From Gilvimarinus xylanilyticus (GTDB lineage: Bacteria > Pseudomonadota > Gammaproteobacteria > Pseudomonadales > Cellvibrionaceae), in NCBI RefSeq assembly GCF_024195295.1, contig NZ_JAMFTH010000001.1:682001-746000 (forward strand): a DNA stretch of 64,000 nucleotides, written 5' to 3'. Position numbers and translations under genes: made by a program. Below are positions 53,096-61,516 of this stretch, one piece after another. The notes beneath the pieces were generated by a model. The model was not told the origin of the DNA, ran no database searches, and saw only the letters and a program-made list of their open reading frames with translations. Position 1 is the first letter of the stretch. Every line of letters begins with the position of its first letter.

Positions 53096-53736
53096 GCTGA
53101 TTTCCTCGCGAGTTAAATGCCGGTGAATAATGCTTTTTATCATTGTCGATAGATCGGAAACGGCCAGACCAAGGCGCCGGGGTGTGTCTTATCGTGTCGC
53201 CCCTGAGTCTTGTCAGGCCAGTCTGCGGGGGTAAGACTATCATTATATGATCTTTAATGACTACAAATGGTTTAAATAGATTTTATGTGATTCTGGCAGA
53301 CGCAGAATCAGCCGCCTTAATAAAGCGCTTGTTCAAGGGCCACAATAAGGCTTTTCTTGAGTCGGTCCATGCCGTAATAGTGCGGCTCAAACTCTATTTC
53401 TGGGGCGCCTGATGCCTTCTTGGCACTTTCTCATCGCCAGCCTGACATCTTATAGATTGTAGTTGATTTAAAATGATTGATAATGATAGTCTGTGATTTG
53501 TTGCTGCGTGATATCGCGATGCTCGGGTAACGAACCGTTTGCTCGGGAATATCGCTATTGCCCCTGTGACCCAGCCCTTTGTGTCTGGAGGGGTTGTCCA
53601 CCCCTGTGTGCGAACAGCCCCTAAAGGCATTCCTACGTGCCGCGTGTATCAACGAGAAATGTTTTGACGATAACAAAAGAGTCGCAGGCAAGCTTGGAAA
53701 AGTGCCCTGCGGTGACAAGATGATTGAGGTGAGAAA
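53096..53736. promoter_or_regulatory. Divergent regulatory region between tandem CE12 and the second aldolase
   Basis: No gene is supported. ATAATGATAGTCT occurs once on each strand: minus strand near 53233-53245 facing the CE12 gene, and plus strand near 53478-53492 within TGATTGATAATGATAGTCT facing the aldolase. GATTCTG-gcagacg-CAGAATC (53289-53309) is a 7-bp inverted repeat. The ribosome-binding site of the aldolase is GAGGTGAG. Confidence 0.5.
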
Positions 53737-54792
53737 ATGAAAAACGACATTATAAGTTTGCTTGGCGAAGAGGCTGAATCATTATTAGGGCATCAGTGTC
53801 AGGCGATTCCCAAAGACAGCATCATTCAGCCCAGCCCGGATTATGTCGACAATATTTTTTCTGTGACCGATCGCCCCGCGCCGGTGCTGCGCAATTACCA
53901 GTCGTTGCTTTCAGCCGGTCGTTTGTCGGGTACGGGGTATATGTCTATTTTGCCCGTGGATCAGGGTATTGAACACTCGGCGGGCGCCACTTTCGCGCCC
54001 AACCCGATCTATTTTGACCCGCAAAATATTGTCGAGCTGGCGATAGAAGGTGGCTGCAATGCGGTGGCGTCAACATTGGGTGGCCTGGGTTCTGTGGCGC
54101 GCCGTTACGCCCATAAAATCCCTTTTATTGTAAAGCTTAATCACAACGACGCGATGGTTTATCCCTCCAGTTACGACCAGCGCTTATTTGGCCAGGTGCG
54201 CCAAGCCTATGATATGGGCGCCGTTGGTATTGGCGCGACGGTGTATTTCGGTTCCGAGAGTTCGCGTCGCCAGCTGCAGGAAATTTCCGAAGCGTTTCAG
54301 CAGGCTCACGAGCTGGGTATGGTGACGATTCTGTGGTGTTACTTGCGTAACGATGGTTTTAAAACGGCTGACGGAGATTTTCACTTGGCGGCCGATTTGA
54401 CCGGCCAGGCGAATCACTTGGGCGTGACCATTCAAGCGGACATTATTAAGCAAAAAACGGCGGAAACCAATGGCGGCTTTAATGCTGTCAAGGTGGGTAA
54501 GACACACCCCAAAGTGTACGGTGAGCTAACCACCGAGCACCCCATTGATCTGGGACGCTATCAGGTTGCCAACTGCTATATGGGTCGCATCGGTTTGATC
54601 AATTCCGGTGGCGCCTCAACCGGCGAAGGCGATTTTGCCGAGGCGGTTCGCACCGCGGTGATTAACAAGCGCGCCGGCGGCATGGGGCTGATATCCGGTC
54701 GCAAGGCGTTTCAGCGCCCGTTCGCCGACGGCGTCAACCTGTTGCATACGATTCAGGACGTGTACTTGGATAAAAGCATATCCATTGCCTGA
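53737..54792 (+). CDS. Class I fructose-bisphosphate aldolase (FbaB type), copy 2
   Basis: Cytoplasmic Schiff-base aldolase of 351 residues, strongly similar over its whole length to the copy at 1061 ([79 protein letters not shown]). It heads a short operon with kduI (72 bp later) and kduD. A bisphosphate aldolase is not a known step in ketodeoxyuronate metabolism, so it may boost gluconeogenic use of triose phosphates from RhaD and KDPG cleavage, or act on another phosphorylated sugar. Family assignment is firm, physiological substrate uncertain. Confidence 0.88.
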   Translation: MKNDIISLLGEEAESLLGHQCQAIPKDSIIQPSPDYVDNIFSVTDRPAPVLRNYQSLLSAGRLSGTGYMSILPVDQGIEHSAGATFAPNPIYFDPQNIVELAIEGGCNAVASTLGGLGSVARRYAHKIPFIVKLNHNDAMVYPSSYDQRLFGQVRQAYDMGAVGIGATVYFGSESSRRQLQEISEAFQQAHELGMVTILWCYLRNDGFKTADGDFHLAADLTGQANHLGVTIQADIIKQKTAETNGGFNAVKVGKTHPKVYGELTTEHPIDLGRYQVANCYMGRIGLINSGGASTGEGDFAEAVRTAVINKRAGGMGLISGRKAFQRPFADGVNLLHTIQDVYLDKSISIA

Positions 54793-54864
54793 TGGTTCGT
54801 CGGTTAAGATTTTGAAGGCTTGGGCGGGGCGATTATTTGTCCCGCCGGAAAAAGGTGCTGTGTT

Positions 54865-55704
54865 ATGAACATTATTGAAGAACGCTACGCCGTTCATCGG
54901 GACGACGTCAAATTCTATGATACCGAAATGCTGCGCCAGCATTTTTTAATCAAAAAAGTGTTTGCGCCCGATCAGGTATTGTTTGTCTATACCCATTACG
55001 AGCGCGTGATGGTCGGCGGTGCTATGCCCGTCAATGAAAAAGTAGCGCTTGAGCCTGTCTATCAACAAAAAGCCAGCCACTTTCTCGAACGCCGTGAGCT
55101 AGGCGCGATTAATGTGGGCGGTAAAGGCTCGATTACTGTCGATGGCGATGTTTTTGAGTTGGATACCAAAGAAGCGCTCTACATCGGTCGGGGCGCTAAA
55201 GAGGTTGTATTTGCCAGCGCCGATTCCGCCCAGCCGGCAAAGTTCTACATGAACTCTGCTCCGGCGCATCACAGCTATCCCCACAAAAAAGTGGGTATGT
55301 CAGATGCAAAAGTTCTGGAGCTGGGGTCGTCAGAGACTTGCAACGAGCGACGCATAAACCAATTGTTAATTAATGAGGTAGTTGATACCTGTCAGTTGCA
55401 AATGGGTATGACCGAATTGCAGCCCGGCAGTATCTGGAACACCATGCCAGTTCATACTCACAGCCGCCGCATGGAGGCCTACTTTTATTTCAATATTCCC
55501 GATGAGCAGGCGGTTTGTCACTTTATGGGGCCAGCCGAACAAACCCGACATATTTGGGTGGGTAACGAGCAGGCGGTGGTGTCTCCGCCCTGGTCCATGC
55601 ACTCGGGGGTAGGCACCGCTAACTACACCTTTATCTGGGGTATGGCGGGTGAGAACCTCGACTATACCGATATGGACTTTCATAAACCCCATACCCTGAA
55701 ATAA
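54865..55704 (+). CDS. kduI: 5-dehydro-4-deoxy-D-glucuronate isomerase
   Basis: Isomerises 5-keto-4-deoxyuronate, the uronate released by GH105 and lyases, to 2,5-diketo-3-deoxygluconate. The 279-residue cupin matches E. coli KduI (278). The metal ligands are in MPVHTHSRRMEAYFYF and the later WSMHSGVGTANYTFIWGMAGEN; ERVMVGGAMP and the EALYIGRGAKEV turn are also typical. ATG 54865 has AAGGTG eight bases upstream; the frame opens earlier at 54820 without a suitable site. kduD follows after 32 bp. Confidence 0.97.
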   Translation: MNIIEERYAVHRDDVKFYDTEMLRQHFLIKKVFAPDQVLFVYTHYERVMVGGAMPVNEKVALEPVYQQKASHFLERRELGAINVGGKGSITVDGDVFELDTKEALYIGRGAKEVVFASADSAQPAKFYMNSAPAHHSYPHKKVGMSDAKVLELGSSETCNERRINQLLINEVVDTCQLQMGMTELQPGSIWNTMPVHTHSRRMEAYFYFNIPDEQAVCHFMGPAEQTRHIWVGNEQAVVSPPWSMHSGVGTANYTFIWGMAGENLDYTDMDFHKPHTLK

Positions 55705-55736
55705 TTTTAAACGCGAACTGAATAATAGGTGGCATT

Positions 55737-56531
55737 ATGTCCAGCGAACTATTTTCCCTTAAAGGTAAGACGGCACTGATCACTGGGGCGACTCACGGTA
55801 TTGGTATGGCAATGGCGATGGGCCTGGGTAAAGCGGGCGCAAAAATTGTTATTAACGGTCGCTCGTCTCAGGAAAAAATTGATCGCGCCGTAGAAACCTA
55901 CCAGGCAGCCGGTATCGAGGCCTATGGCTATCGCTTTGATGTGACCGACGAGAACCAGGTAGTAGCGGCGGTCGACAAAATTGAGCAAGAAGTAGGGGCT
56001 GTTGATATCCTGGTGAATAACGCCGGCATTATTAAAAGAGTTCCGTTATTGGATATGCCGGTGGCCGATTTTGAAGAAGTCATTAAAACCGATTTGACCG
56101 GTGTGTTTACCATGACCCGCCCGGTAGCGCGCAAAATGGTCGAGCGTCGCGCCGGCAAGATCATTAATATTTGCTCAATGATGAGCGAGTTGGGTCGCAA
56201 TTCGGTTGGTGCATACGCCGCCGCTAAAGGCGGGCTGAAAATGCTGACTCGCAATATGGCCACCGAGTGGGCCAAACACAATGTTCAAGTCAACGGTATT
56301 GGCCCCGGCTATTTTGCCACCAGCCAGACCGAACCCATTCGGGTAGACGGCCACCCCATGAATGATTTTATTGTCAGCCGCACACCCGCCGGCAAGTGGG
56401 GCGACCCCGACGATTTGCAGGGCGCGGCCATTTTTCTCGCCAGTAAAGCCAGTAATTTCGTAACCGGCCAGGTCGTGTATGTGGATGGCGGCATTCTTGC
56501 TACCATCGGCAGGCCAGCAGGTGAAAACTAG
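55737..56531 (+). CDS. kduD: 2-dehydro-3-deoxy-D-gluconate 5-dehydrogenase
   Basis: Short-chain dehydrogenase reducing 2,5-diketo-3-deoxygluconate to 2-keto-3-deoxygluconate. The 264-residue protein has FSLKGKTALITGATHGIGMAMA (cofactor binding), LVNNAGIIKR, catalytic Ser in ICSMMSELG, and Tyr/Lys in VGAYAAAKGGL. The FSLKGKTALITG opening and IIKRVPL are characteristic of KduD rather than other SDRs. It ends the aldolase-kduI-kduD operon; the next steps (KDG kinase, KDPG aldolase) are not encoded in the window. Confidence 0.95.
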   Translation: MSSELFSLKGKTALITGATHGIGMAMAMGLGKAGAKIVINGRSSQEKIDRAVETYQAAGIEAYGYRFDVTDENQVVAAVDKIEQEVGAVDILVNNAGIIKRVPLLDMPVADFEEVIKTDLTGVFTMTRPVARKMVERRAGKIINICSMMSELGRNSVGAYAAAKGGLKMLTRNMATEWAKHNVQVNGIGPGYFATSQTEPIRVDGHPMNDFIVSRTPAGKWGDPDDLQGAAIFLASKASNFVTGQVVYVDGGILATIGRPAGEN

Positions 56532-56627
56532 GCGCTTGTTGCCCGTCAAAAAGGCTGAATGCTCAAGCCGAATCTATTGAAGGTGTTTCCAAAGAGGATC
56601 AACTTACGTGGGAGAGTGAAGGGTGGG

Positions 56628-56924
56628 ACGTCGGAGGTCTGAGGTCGGATGTCCGACGCGGAATCCAAGTAAAAAGGTTGAAGGGTTTCTATTCGCCTAC
56701 CTGAACCCGTCAACCTTTTCTTTTATTTCCCGTCCTCCGTCAACCGTTCTCAATTTCTATTCCCATCCGACATCCGACATCCGACATCCGACATCCGACA
56801 CGATAGCGTTCTGCGTTCTGCGTTCTGCGTTCTGCGTGAAACGGAATTTTATTCGTGCACCGTATCCCGTCAGCCGTTCCCCACATTTATCAGCGTCAGA
56901 CGTCCGACCTCAGACGTCTGACGT
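56628..56924. repeat. Repeat element with 32-bp imperfect terminal inverted repeats and 7-bp arrays inside
   Basis: The 402-bp convergent gap 56532-56933 has no gene. Its core is bounded by a 32-bp inverted repeat (56628-56659 against 56893-56924, 28 of 32 positions matching). Inside are a hairpin AAAAGGTTGA/TCAACCTTTT extended by GGGTT/AACCC (56672-56719), five tandem CATCCGA units (56764-56798) and four tandem CGTTCTG units (56807-56834). The structure resembles a non-autonomous or dispersed intergenic element; no target-site duplication is evident. Confidence 0.8.
56764..56834. repeat. Two neighbouring 7-bp tandem arrays: CATCCGA x 5 and CGTTCTG x 4
   Basis: CATCCGA runs from 56764 to 56798 and CGTTCTG from 56807 to 56834, both uninterrupted, eight bases apart. 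With CGTAACC x 6 at 7261 they make three arrays in the window with the same 7-bp period but different sequence, all between convergent gene ends. Confidence 0.95.
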
Positions 56925-56933
56925 TTATTCATA

Positions 56934-57914
56934 CTAATAAACCCCGCGAATATGCGCCGCAACTTCGTTTTGATAAAACGCCCGCAGGTCATCGTGCAGT
57001 GACTGTGGCAATGAAGGCAATTCACTGACCTTGGCGTTTTCCAGCACTTGTTCGGGGCGGCTGGCACCGGGAATAATGGTGGTAACAGCCGGGTGATCGA
57101 GAATCCAGCGCATGGCCATTTGCGCGGTGGTATAACCCTCTGGGGTTTTCTCTTTAATGGCGGCCGCCAGTTCTACGCCTTTTTCGAAGGGAATACCGGC
57201 GAAGGTTTCTCCTACGTTAAAGGCGTCGCCGTCTTTGTTGAAGTTGCGGTGATCGGTTTTATCAAACTGGGTGTCGGCTTTAAATTTCCCGCTCAGCAGG
57301 CCGCTGGCTAAGGGCAGGCGGGCGATAATCCCAATGTCTTTTTCATCGGCGACCGGAAGCAGTTCGTCTACTAGCTTCTGACGGAAGATATTAAAAATAA
57401 CCTGCAGTGAGCTCAAGTCGTCGTGCTGGGCGCAAATCAAGCCTTCTTCTACGGTTTCTACGCTCGCGCCAAAGTACTGAATGTGTTTTTCCTGTTGCAC
57501 TGTGCGCAGCCAGTCAAAAATTTCGCCGCGCTGCATCACTTCAGTCGGAATGCAGTGCAGCTGGATTAAGTCGATGCAATCGGTTTGCAGCCGGTCTTGG
57601 GCGCGCTTAAGGCTGTCGCGCAAGTCGGTCAGTGAGTAGCCGTCCGGATAAGTGCCGGCGCCGCGCCCGTATTTGCTGGCGACAAAGGGCTTGTCTTGCA
57701 TTCCATGTACGGCCTGGCCAATGTAGCTTTCGCTCTGGCCGCCGCCGTACACGTCGGCGGTGTCGTAGAAATTAATGTCGGCCTCTTGCGCCGCGCTAAA
57801 AATACCATTAACCGCGCTGCGATCAATGGGGCCAAAGTCGCCGCCCAGTTGCCAGCAGCCGAGGCCGACTTCGCTGATTTTAAATCCGGTATTGCCGAGG
57901 GTTCGCGTTTTCAT
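56934..57914 (-). CDS. Aldo/keto reductase
   Basis: NADPH-dependent oxidoreductase of 326 residues, cytoplasmic. AKR features: MKTRTLGNTGFKISEVGLGCWQLGG, INFYDTADVYGGGQSE with the catalytic Asp and Tyr, FVASKYG with the Lys, IDLIQLHCIPTE where the usual catalytic His is present, and IIPGASRPEQVLENA near the C-terminus for the NADP phosphate. GGAGAG precedes ATG 57914. It resembles the L-glyceraldehyde or general sugar-aldehyde reductase-like group; a link to lactaldehyde or uronate reduction is possible but not shown. It is convergent with kduD. Confidence 0.88.
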   Translation of the reverse strand: MKTRTLGNTGFKISEVGLGCWQLGGDFGPIDRSAVNGIFSAAQEADINFYDTADVYGGGQSESYIGQAVHGMQDKPFVASKYGRGAGTYPDGYSLTDLRDSLKRAQDRLQTDCIDLIQLHCIPTEVMQRGEIFDWLRTVQQEKHIQYFGASVETVEEGLICAQHDDLSSLQVIFNIFRQKLVDELLPVADEKDIGIIARLPLASGLLSGKFKADTQFDKTDHRNFNKDGDAFNVGETFAGIPFEKGVELAAAIKEKTPEGYTTAQMAMRWILDHPAVTTIIPGASRPEQVLENAKVSELPSLPQSLHDDLRAFYQNEVAAHIRGVY

Positions 57915-58063
57915 AATCTCTCCAGTTGGGCATGAGTAATATTCGCCGTGTCTCCGGCGTTAGCCGAATATGCTAGCACGAGAAGAGGGCCGGGAAGGGC
58001 GCTTAACATTCCTTAGCCATCCCGTGCGGGAGAGGGACGCTGGGCAAGCGCCTAACGGTGGGG

Positions 58064-59131
58064 CTATTCGGTCAGGCAGGCCGGGTCAAACGCGTACTCG
58101 CCGTTTAGCCAGTCGATGACTTCGCGCCCCGCACCGTGGTGAGCAAAAGGCTGATAGGCCTGCAATAGCAGTTCGCGCTGGTCTTCGCTCAATTGACCAA
58201 GCCCCTCGTGGGCGAAGAGGTCGGCGTTGGCCGCTAATTGTTGCGCAAGGCCTGCGGGGTACAGGCGCTTTAGAGTCGTTTCCAGTGGGGCTTCCGTTTC
58301 GCCCTTCAGTGCACTGTGTAACCCTGATAAGGCGGGCAGAGATAGGCTGAACTGATTCATGGGGTTCACCGCAATACCGGCAATGTTCTCGCGACGGAGG
58401 CCGCGTTCCGCAGTGGGCGGGTGCAGATAGAGGTGCTGGGATTTTACGGCGCCGTCGTTAACCGGATAGTTGTCCCATATAAAAGGTCGGCGCTCCAGTT
58501 TTTGGGTGATCTGCTGTAAGTGCTCATCCGGGTAGTTGTCGGAGCATACCTTGGGGCCGGTCCAGAATAGATGAATACTGGGGTCCAGTTGGCGGCCCAA
58601 ATCTTCCAGGTAGTGATCGGGGCGAGCGCCAAACACCTTGTCTAGCACCGGGTCGTCGCTGTAATAGGTGGGGCAGAGCACGATATGTGGGGCGCTGCTC
58701 TGGGTGGCGGCGCAGTGCGCGAGCTCGGCCTGGCGCTGGGCGAGGTGAGGGATATCGCCGCGCATATCGTCAAAAAAGAGCCCTAGCCAGTCGGGCTGGA
58801 GCTGATTGAGTCGCCCAATTTTGGTCTCTAGTGCGGCGCTGTCCGCGCGGCCTGTGGTATCGCACAAATCCAGAGGGCTGAGCCCCAGCCCAAAAGCGAC
58901 CCCTCGGTCGCGAAAGTGCTGGCGCAGCTGCAGGAGTTGCTGCCAGTCGGAATTGCTCCAGTGCTCGCGCCAGCGGCTGCGCAGGTGACGATCGGACTTG
59001 GGAGCGTATAGGTAGAAATCGAAGCCTTCGCGAACCATAAAGTCGGCCAGCTGGCGGCGCTGATCCCAGCGCCAGCTGCGACCAAAAAAGCCTTCAATGA
59101 TGCCCGTATGGGGCGGTGCTGAATTTGTCAT
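58064..59131 (-). CDS. GH84-like (O-GlcNAcase/hyaluronidase-type) domain protein
   Basis: A 355-residue TIM-barrel protein with TGIIEGFFGRSW at the N-terminus, FDFYLYAPKSDRHLR, FGLGLSPLDL, the catalytic-type double Asp in GLFFDDMRGD near residue 120, and PFIWDNYPVNDG, all typical of the GH84 beta-N-acetylglucosaminidase core. No signal peptide is seen, so it would be cytoplasmic, and it lacks the accessory domains of secreted family members. It may act on an imported glucosaminide or peptidoglycan/glycoprotein fragment. It is separate from the neighbours by 149 bp downstream and a 312-bp region upstream. Confidence 0.82.
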   Translation of the reverse strand: MTNSAPPHTGIIEGFFGRSWRWDQRRQLADFMVREGFDFYLYAPKSDRHLRSRWREHWSNSDWQQLLQLRQHFRDRGVAFGLGLSPLDLCDTTGRADSAALETKIGRLNQLQPDWLGLFFDDMRGDIPHLAQRQAELAHCAATQSSAPHIVLCPTYYSDDPVLDKVFGARPDHYLEDLGRQLDPSIHLFWTGPKVCSDNYPDEHLQQITQKLERRPFIWDNYPVNDGAVKSQHLYLHPPTAERGLRRENIAGIAVNPMNQFSLSLPALSGLHSALKGETEAPLETTLKRLYPAGLAQQLAANADLFAHEGLGQLSEDQRELLLQAYQPFAHHGAGREVIDWLNGEYAFDPACLTE

Positions 59132-59247
59132 CGGCCTAGATTAACCGGTTTGCCGGCGCTTAGAAAGCCACCGCTCGAGAAGCGGGCTTTTGCTGTATTT
59201 TCAATGACCTGGGGCGCTTGATGGGAACTGCCTGAGGTACTGTCAGA

Positions 59248-59276
59248 TTGACACAAAGGCGCCGGATGCCTATGAT
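59248..59276 (+). promoter_or_regulatory. Strong sigma-70 promoter for pgi
   Basis: TTGACA at 59248-59253, a 17-bp spacer and TATGAT at 59271-59276 form a near-consensus promoter. The predicted start near 59283 leaves a leader of about 160 nt before pgi. This is the main content of the 312-bp gap 59132-59443; no known riboswitch pattern was recognised in the leader. Confidence 0.85.
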
Positions 59277-59443
59277 AGCCGCCTTTTCGCACGACACTGC
59301 ACCTTTTGCTGGCCTTACTGTTTTGGCGGGCATTTAATCCTGAGGTAACCGCGTCTGGCGCACCATGTTGGCGCGTCAAGCCAAGTTGCTTGGTAGTGTG
59401 TGTTTTCATTTAAACATGACAGTAAGAGGATACGGAGTAACTC

Positions 59444-61090
59444 ATGTCCAGCCGTACTGAATTGACTGCCTGGCAAACCCTCCAGGCCCACGCGAGCGAA
59501 ATGAGCAAGCGTCACATGAGTGACCTGTTTGATGAAGACGATCTTCGCTTCGCTAAGTTTTCCCTCCAAGCTCCCAATATCCTGCTCGATTACTCCAAAA
59601 ACCTGATTACTGAAGACACTCGCACCAAGCTGCTCGATCTGGCCGAAGCTTGCGAGGTCGAATCTTTCCGCGACAAAATGTTCGCCGGTGAGAAGATCAA
59701 CCGCACCGAAGACCGCTCAGTATTGCACGTGGCCCTGCGCGATCAGTCCGACGAGCCACTGGAAATTGACGGTGAAGACGTACGCGCCCAGGTCAAACAC
59801 GAGATGGAGCGCATCAAATCGCTGGTCGCTCAGGTTCGCAGCGGCGACTGGCACGGGTACACCGGCAAAGAGATGACCGACATTGTCAGCATCGGTATTG
59901 GCGGCTCTAACCTGGGCCCGCTAATGGTGACCGAGGCGCTGTCAGCCTACAGCGACGGTCGTCTGAATGTGCACTACGTATCCAATGTGGATGGTTTCCA
60001 AATCGCCGACACGCTGCGCGATCTGGACCCCGAGACCACCTTGTTTGTGATTGCCTCGAAAACCTTCACCACCTTGGAAACCATGACCAACGCCCGCTCG
60101 GCCGAGGCCTGGTTCCTGGATAAAGCCAAAGATAAAAGCTTTATCAATCGTCACTTTATCGCCGTGTCCTCCAACCGCGAAAAAGCCACCGAGTTTGGTG
60201 TGGCGGAAGAAAATATCTTTGATATGTGGGATTGGGTCGGCGGCCGTTTCTCGCTGTGGTCTGCGATTGGCCTGCCTATCGCCCTGAACCTGGGCTTTGA
60301 CATTTTCGCAGAGCTGCTCGAAGGCGCCTTAGAAATGGACAAGCATTTCCGCACTGCGCCCATGGCGAAAAACGCACCGGTGATGCTGGCACTGATGGGT
60401 GTGTGGAACAATAACTTCCTGGGTCGTAAAGCCCACGCACTGCTGCCTTACGACCAGTGCCTGCATCGTCTGCCTGCCTATATGCAGCAGGCCGAGATGG
60501 AGAGTAACGGTAAGAGCGTTAACTGGTCCGGCGAGCGCATTGATTACTCCAGCGTCCCACTGATTTGGGGTGAGGTCGGCATCAATGGGCAGCACGCTTT
60601 CTACCAGTGCTTGCACCAGGGTACCCAAATTGTACCGGCCGACTTTATCGGCTCGGTAGAGCCGTCTCTGGCGGTGAAAGGTCACCACGATGCTCTAATG
60701 GCCAACTTCTTTGCCCAGTCCGAGGCGATGATGCGCGGTATCAATGCCGACCAGGTGCGCGAAGAGTTGACCGCCAAAGGCATGTCGCCCGAGCGTATTG
60801 AAGAAGTGGTGCCCCACAAGGTGCACGAGGGCAATCGCCCCACCAACACAATCCTGATGCAAAAAGTTAACGCCCGCTCGCTGGGTTCGTTGATCGCGCT
60901 CTACGAGCACAAGATTTTTGTGCAGGGCATCATCTGGGAAGTTCACTCCTTCGATCAGTGGGGCGTTGAACTGGGTAAAGTGCTGGCCAAGGGTATTCAG
61001 GATGAACTGGCTCCGGATGCCGAAATCGATGCCAAGCATGATGCCTCGACCCGCAATCTGATAGAATATTACAAAAAGGCGCGTCCTTAA
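59444..61090 (+). CDS. pgi: Glucose-6-phosphate isomerase
   Basis: Interconverts glucose-6-phosphate and fructose-6-phosphate, linking gluconeogenesis with the Entner-Doudoroff branch encoded next to it. The 548-residue length is that of E. coli Pgi (549). Signatures: SIGIGGSNLGPLMVTEAL, VASKTFTTLETMTNA, the first signature VGGRFSLWSAIGLPIAL, GQHAFYQCLHQGTQ and the second signature SFDQWGVELGKVLAKGI. CGGAG lies seven bases before ATG 59444. A strong promoter lies upstream and an intrinsic terminator downstream, so it is a single-gene unit. Confidence 0.97.
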   Translation: MSSRTELTAWQTLQAHASEMSKRHMSDLFDEDDLRFAKFSLQAPNILLDYSKNLITEDTRTKLLDLAEACEVESFRDKMFAGEKINRTEDRSVLHVALRDQSDEPLEIDGEDVRAQVKHEMERIKSLVAQVRSGDWHGYTGKEMTDIVSIGIGGSNLGPLMVTEALSAYSDGRLNVHYVSNVDGFQIADTLRDLDPETTLFVIASKTFTTLETMTNARSAEAWFLDKAKDKSFINRHFIAVSSNREKATEFGVAEENIFDMWDWVGGRFSLWSAIGLPIALNLGFDIFAELLEGALEMDKHFRTAPMAKNAPVMLALMGVWNNNFLGRKAHALLPYDQCLHRLPAYMQQAEMESNGKSVNWSGERIDYSSVPLIWGEVGINGQHAFYQCLHQGTQIVPADFIGSVEPSLAVKGHHDALMANFFAQSEAMMRGINADQVREELTAKGMSPERIEEVVPHKVHEGNRPTNTILMQKVNARSLGSLIALYEHKIFVQGIIWEVHSFDQWGVELGKVLAKGIQDELAPDAEIDAKHDASTRNLIEYYKKARP

Positions 61091-61136
61091 GCGCCACCCC
61101 ATAGCGGGGTAGAGCGAGGGGCCGAGCCCCGCCAAG

Positions 61137-61184
61137 CGATACCGCGGCACTGATTGAGTGTCGGGGTATCGTTTTGTTGTTTTT
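61137..61184 (+). terminator. Intrinsic terminator after pgi
   Basis: CGATACC pairs with GGTATCG, with an inner GGCACT/AGTGTC stem closing a GATTG loop; TTTTGTTGTTTTT follows. Two smaller GC hairpins (ACCCC/GGGGT and GGGGC/GCCCC) lie just before it, at about 61096-61130. Confidence 0.85.
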
Positions 61185-61345
61185 ACGTTTTACCCCTGTC
61201 GGGATATGAAATGGCCTTATTTGCGCTATTTCTTAGAGTCTGCGCCCACAAGCAGACCTGCACCGGTTGGCCATGAGCGAATCGGTTGCCCTTAGGGCAG
61301 GCTAACGAACCCGAACCCTATTTAAGGGCCGTTTGCCTACAATGA

Positions 61346-61370
61346 CGAAAAAAAGCGTTATTAAACGCTT
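61346..61370 (-). terminator. Minus-strand terminator-like hairpin in the pgi-edd gap
   Basis: AAGCGTT-atta-AACGCTT at 61353-61370 is a perfect 7-bp stem. On the minus strand it is followed by TTTTTCGTC, as in an intrinsic terminator, yet no leftward gene is annotated in the 426-bp gap 61091-61516. It may end a small RNA read from the edd promoter region, or work as an operator on the plus strand. Confidence 0.45.
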
Positions 61371-61516
61371 GGGCCAAATAGAGCGCAAAGCCGGCGGCCC
61401 CACGCAATGCGTGAAATTAACGAGAGTGACACACGACAGCCACACAAACGGCATAGATTGGGAGCAACCCAGCACGCCGCTTGTATTTCTGAGCATACTG
61501 GATCAGTGGTAACGAA

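Noticed and set aside
56623-56937. 104-codon frame spanning the heptamer arrays
   Set aside because: The reading frame is produced by the tandem repeats themselves; its protein is low-complexity repeat translation with no ribosome-binding site.
59283-59443. Riboswitch in the pgi leader
   Set aside because: The leader is about 160 nt, but no conserved aptamer pattern was recognised and pgi is not a usual riboswitch target.
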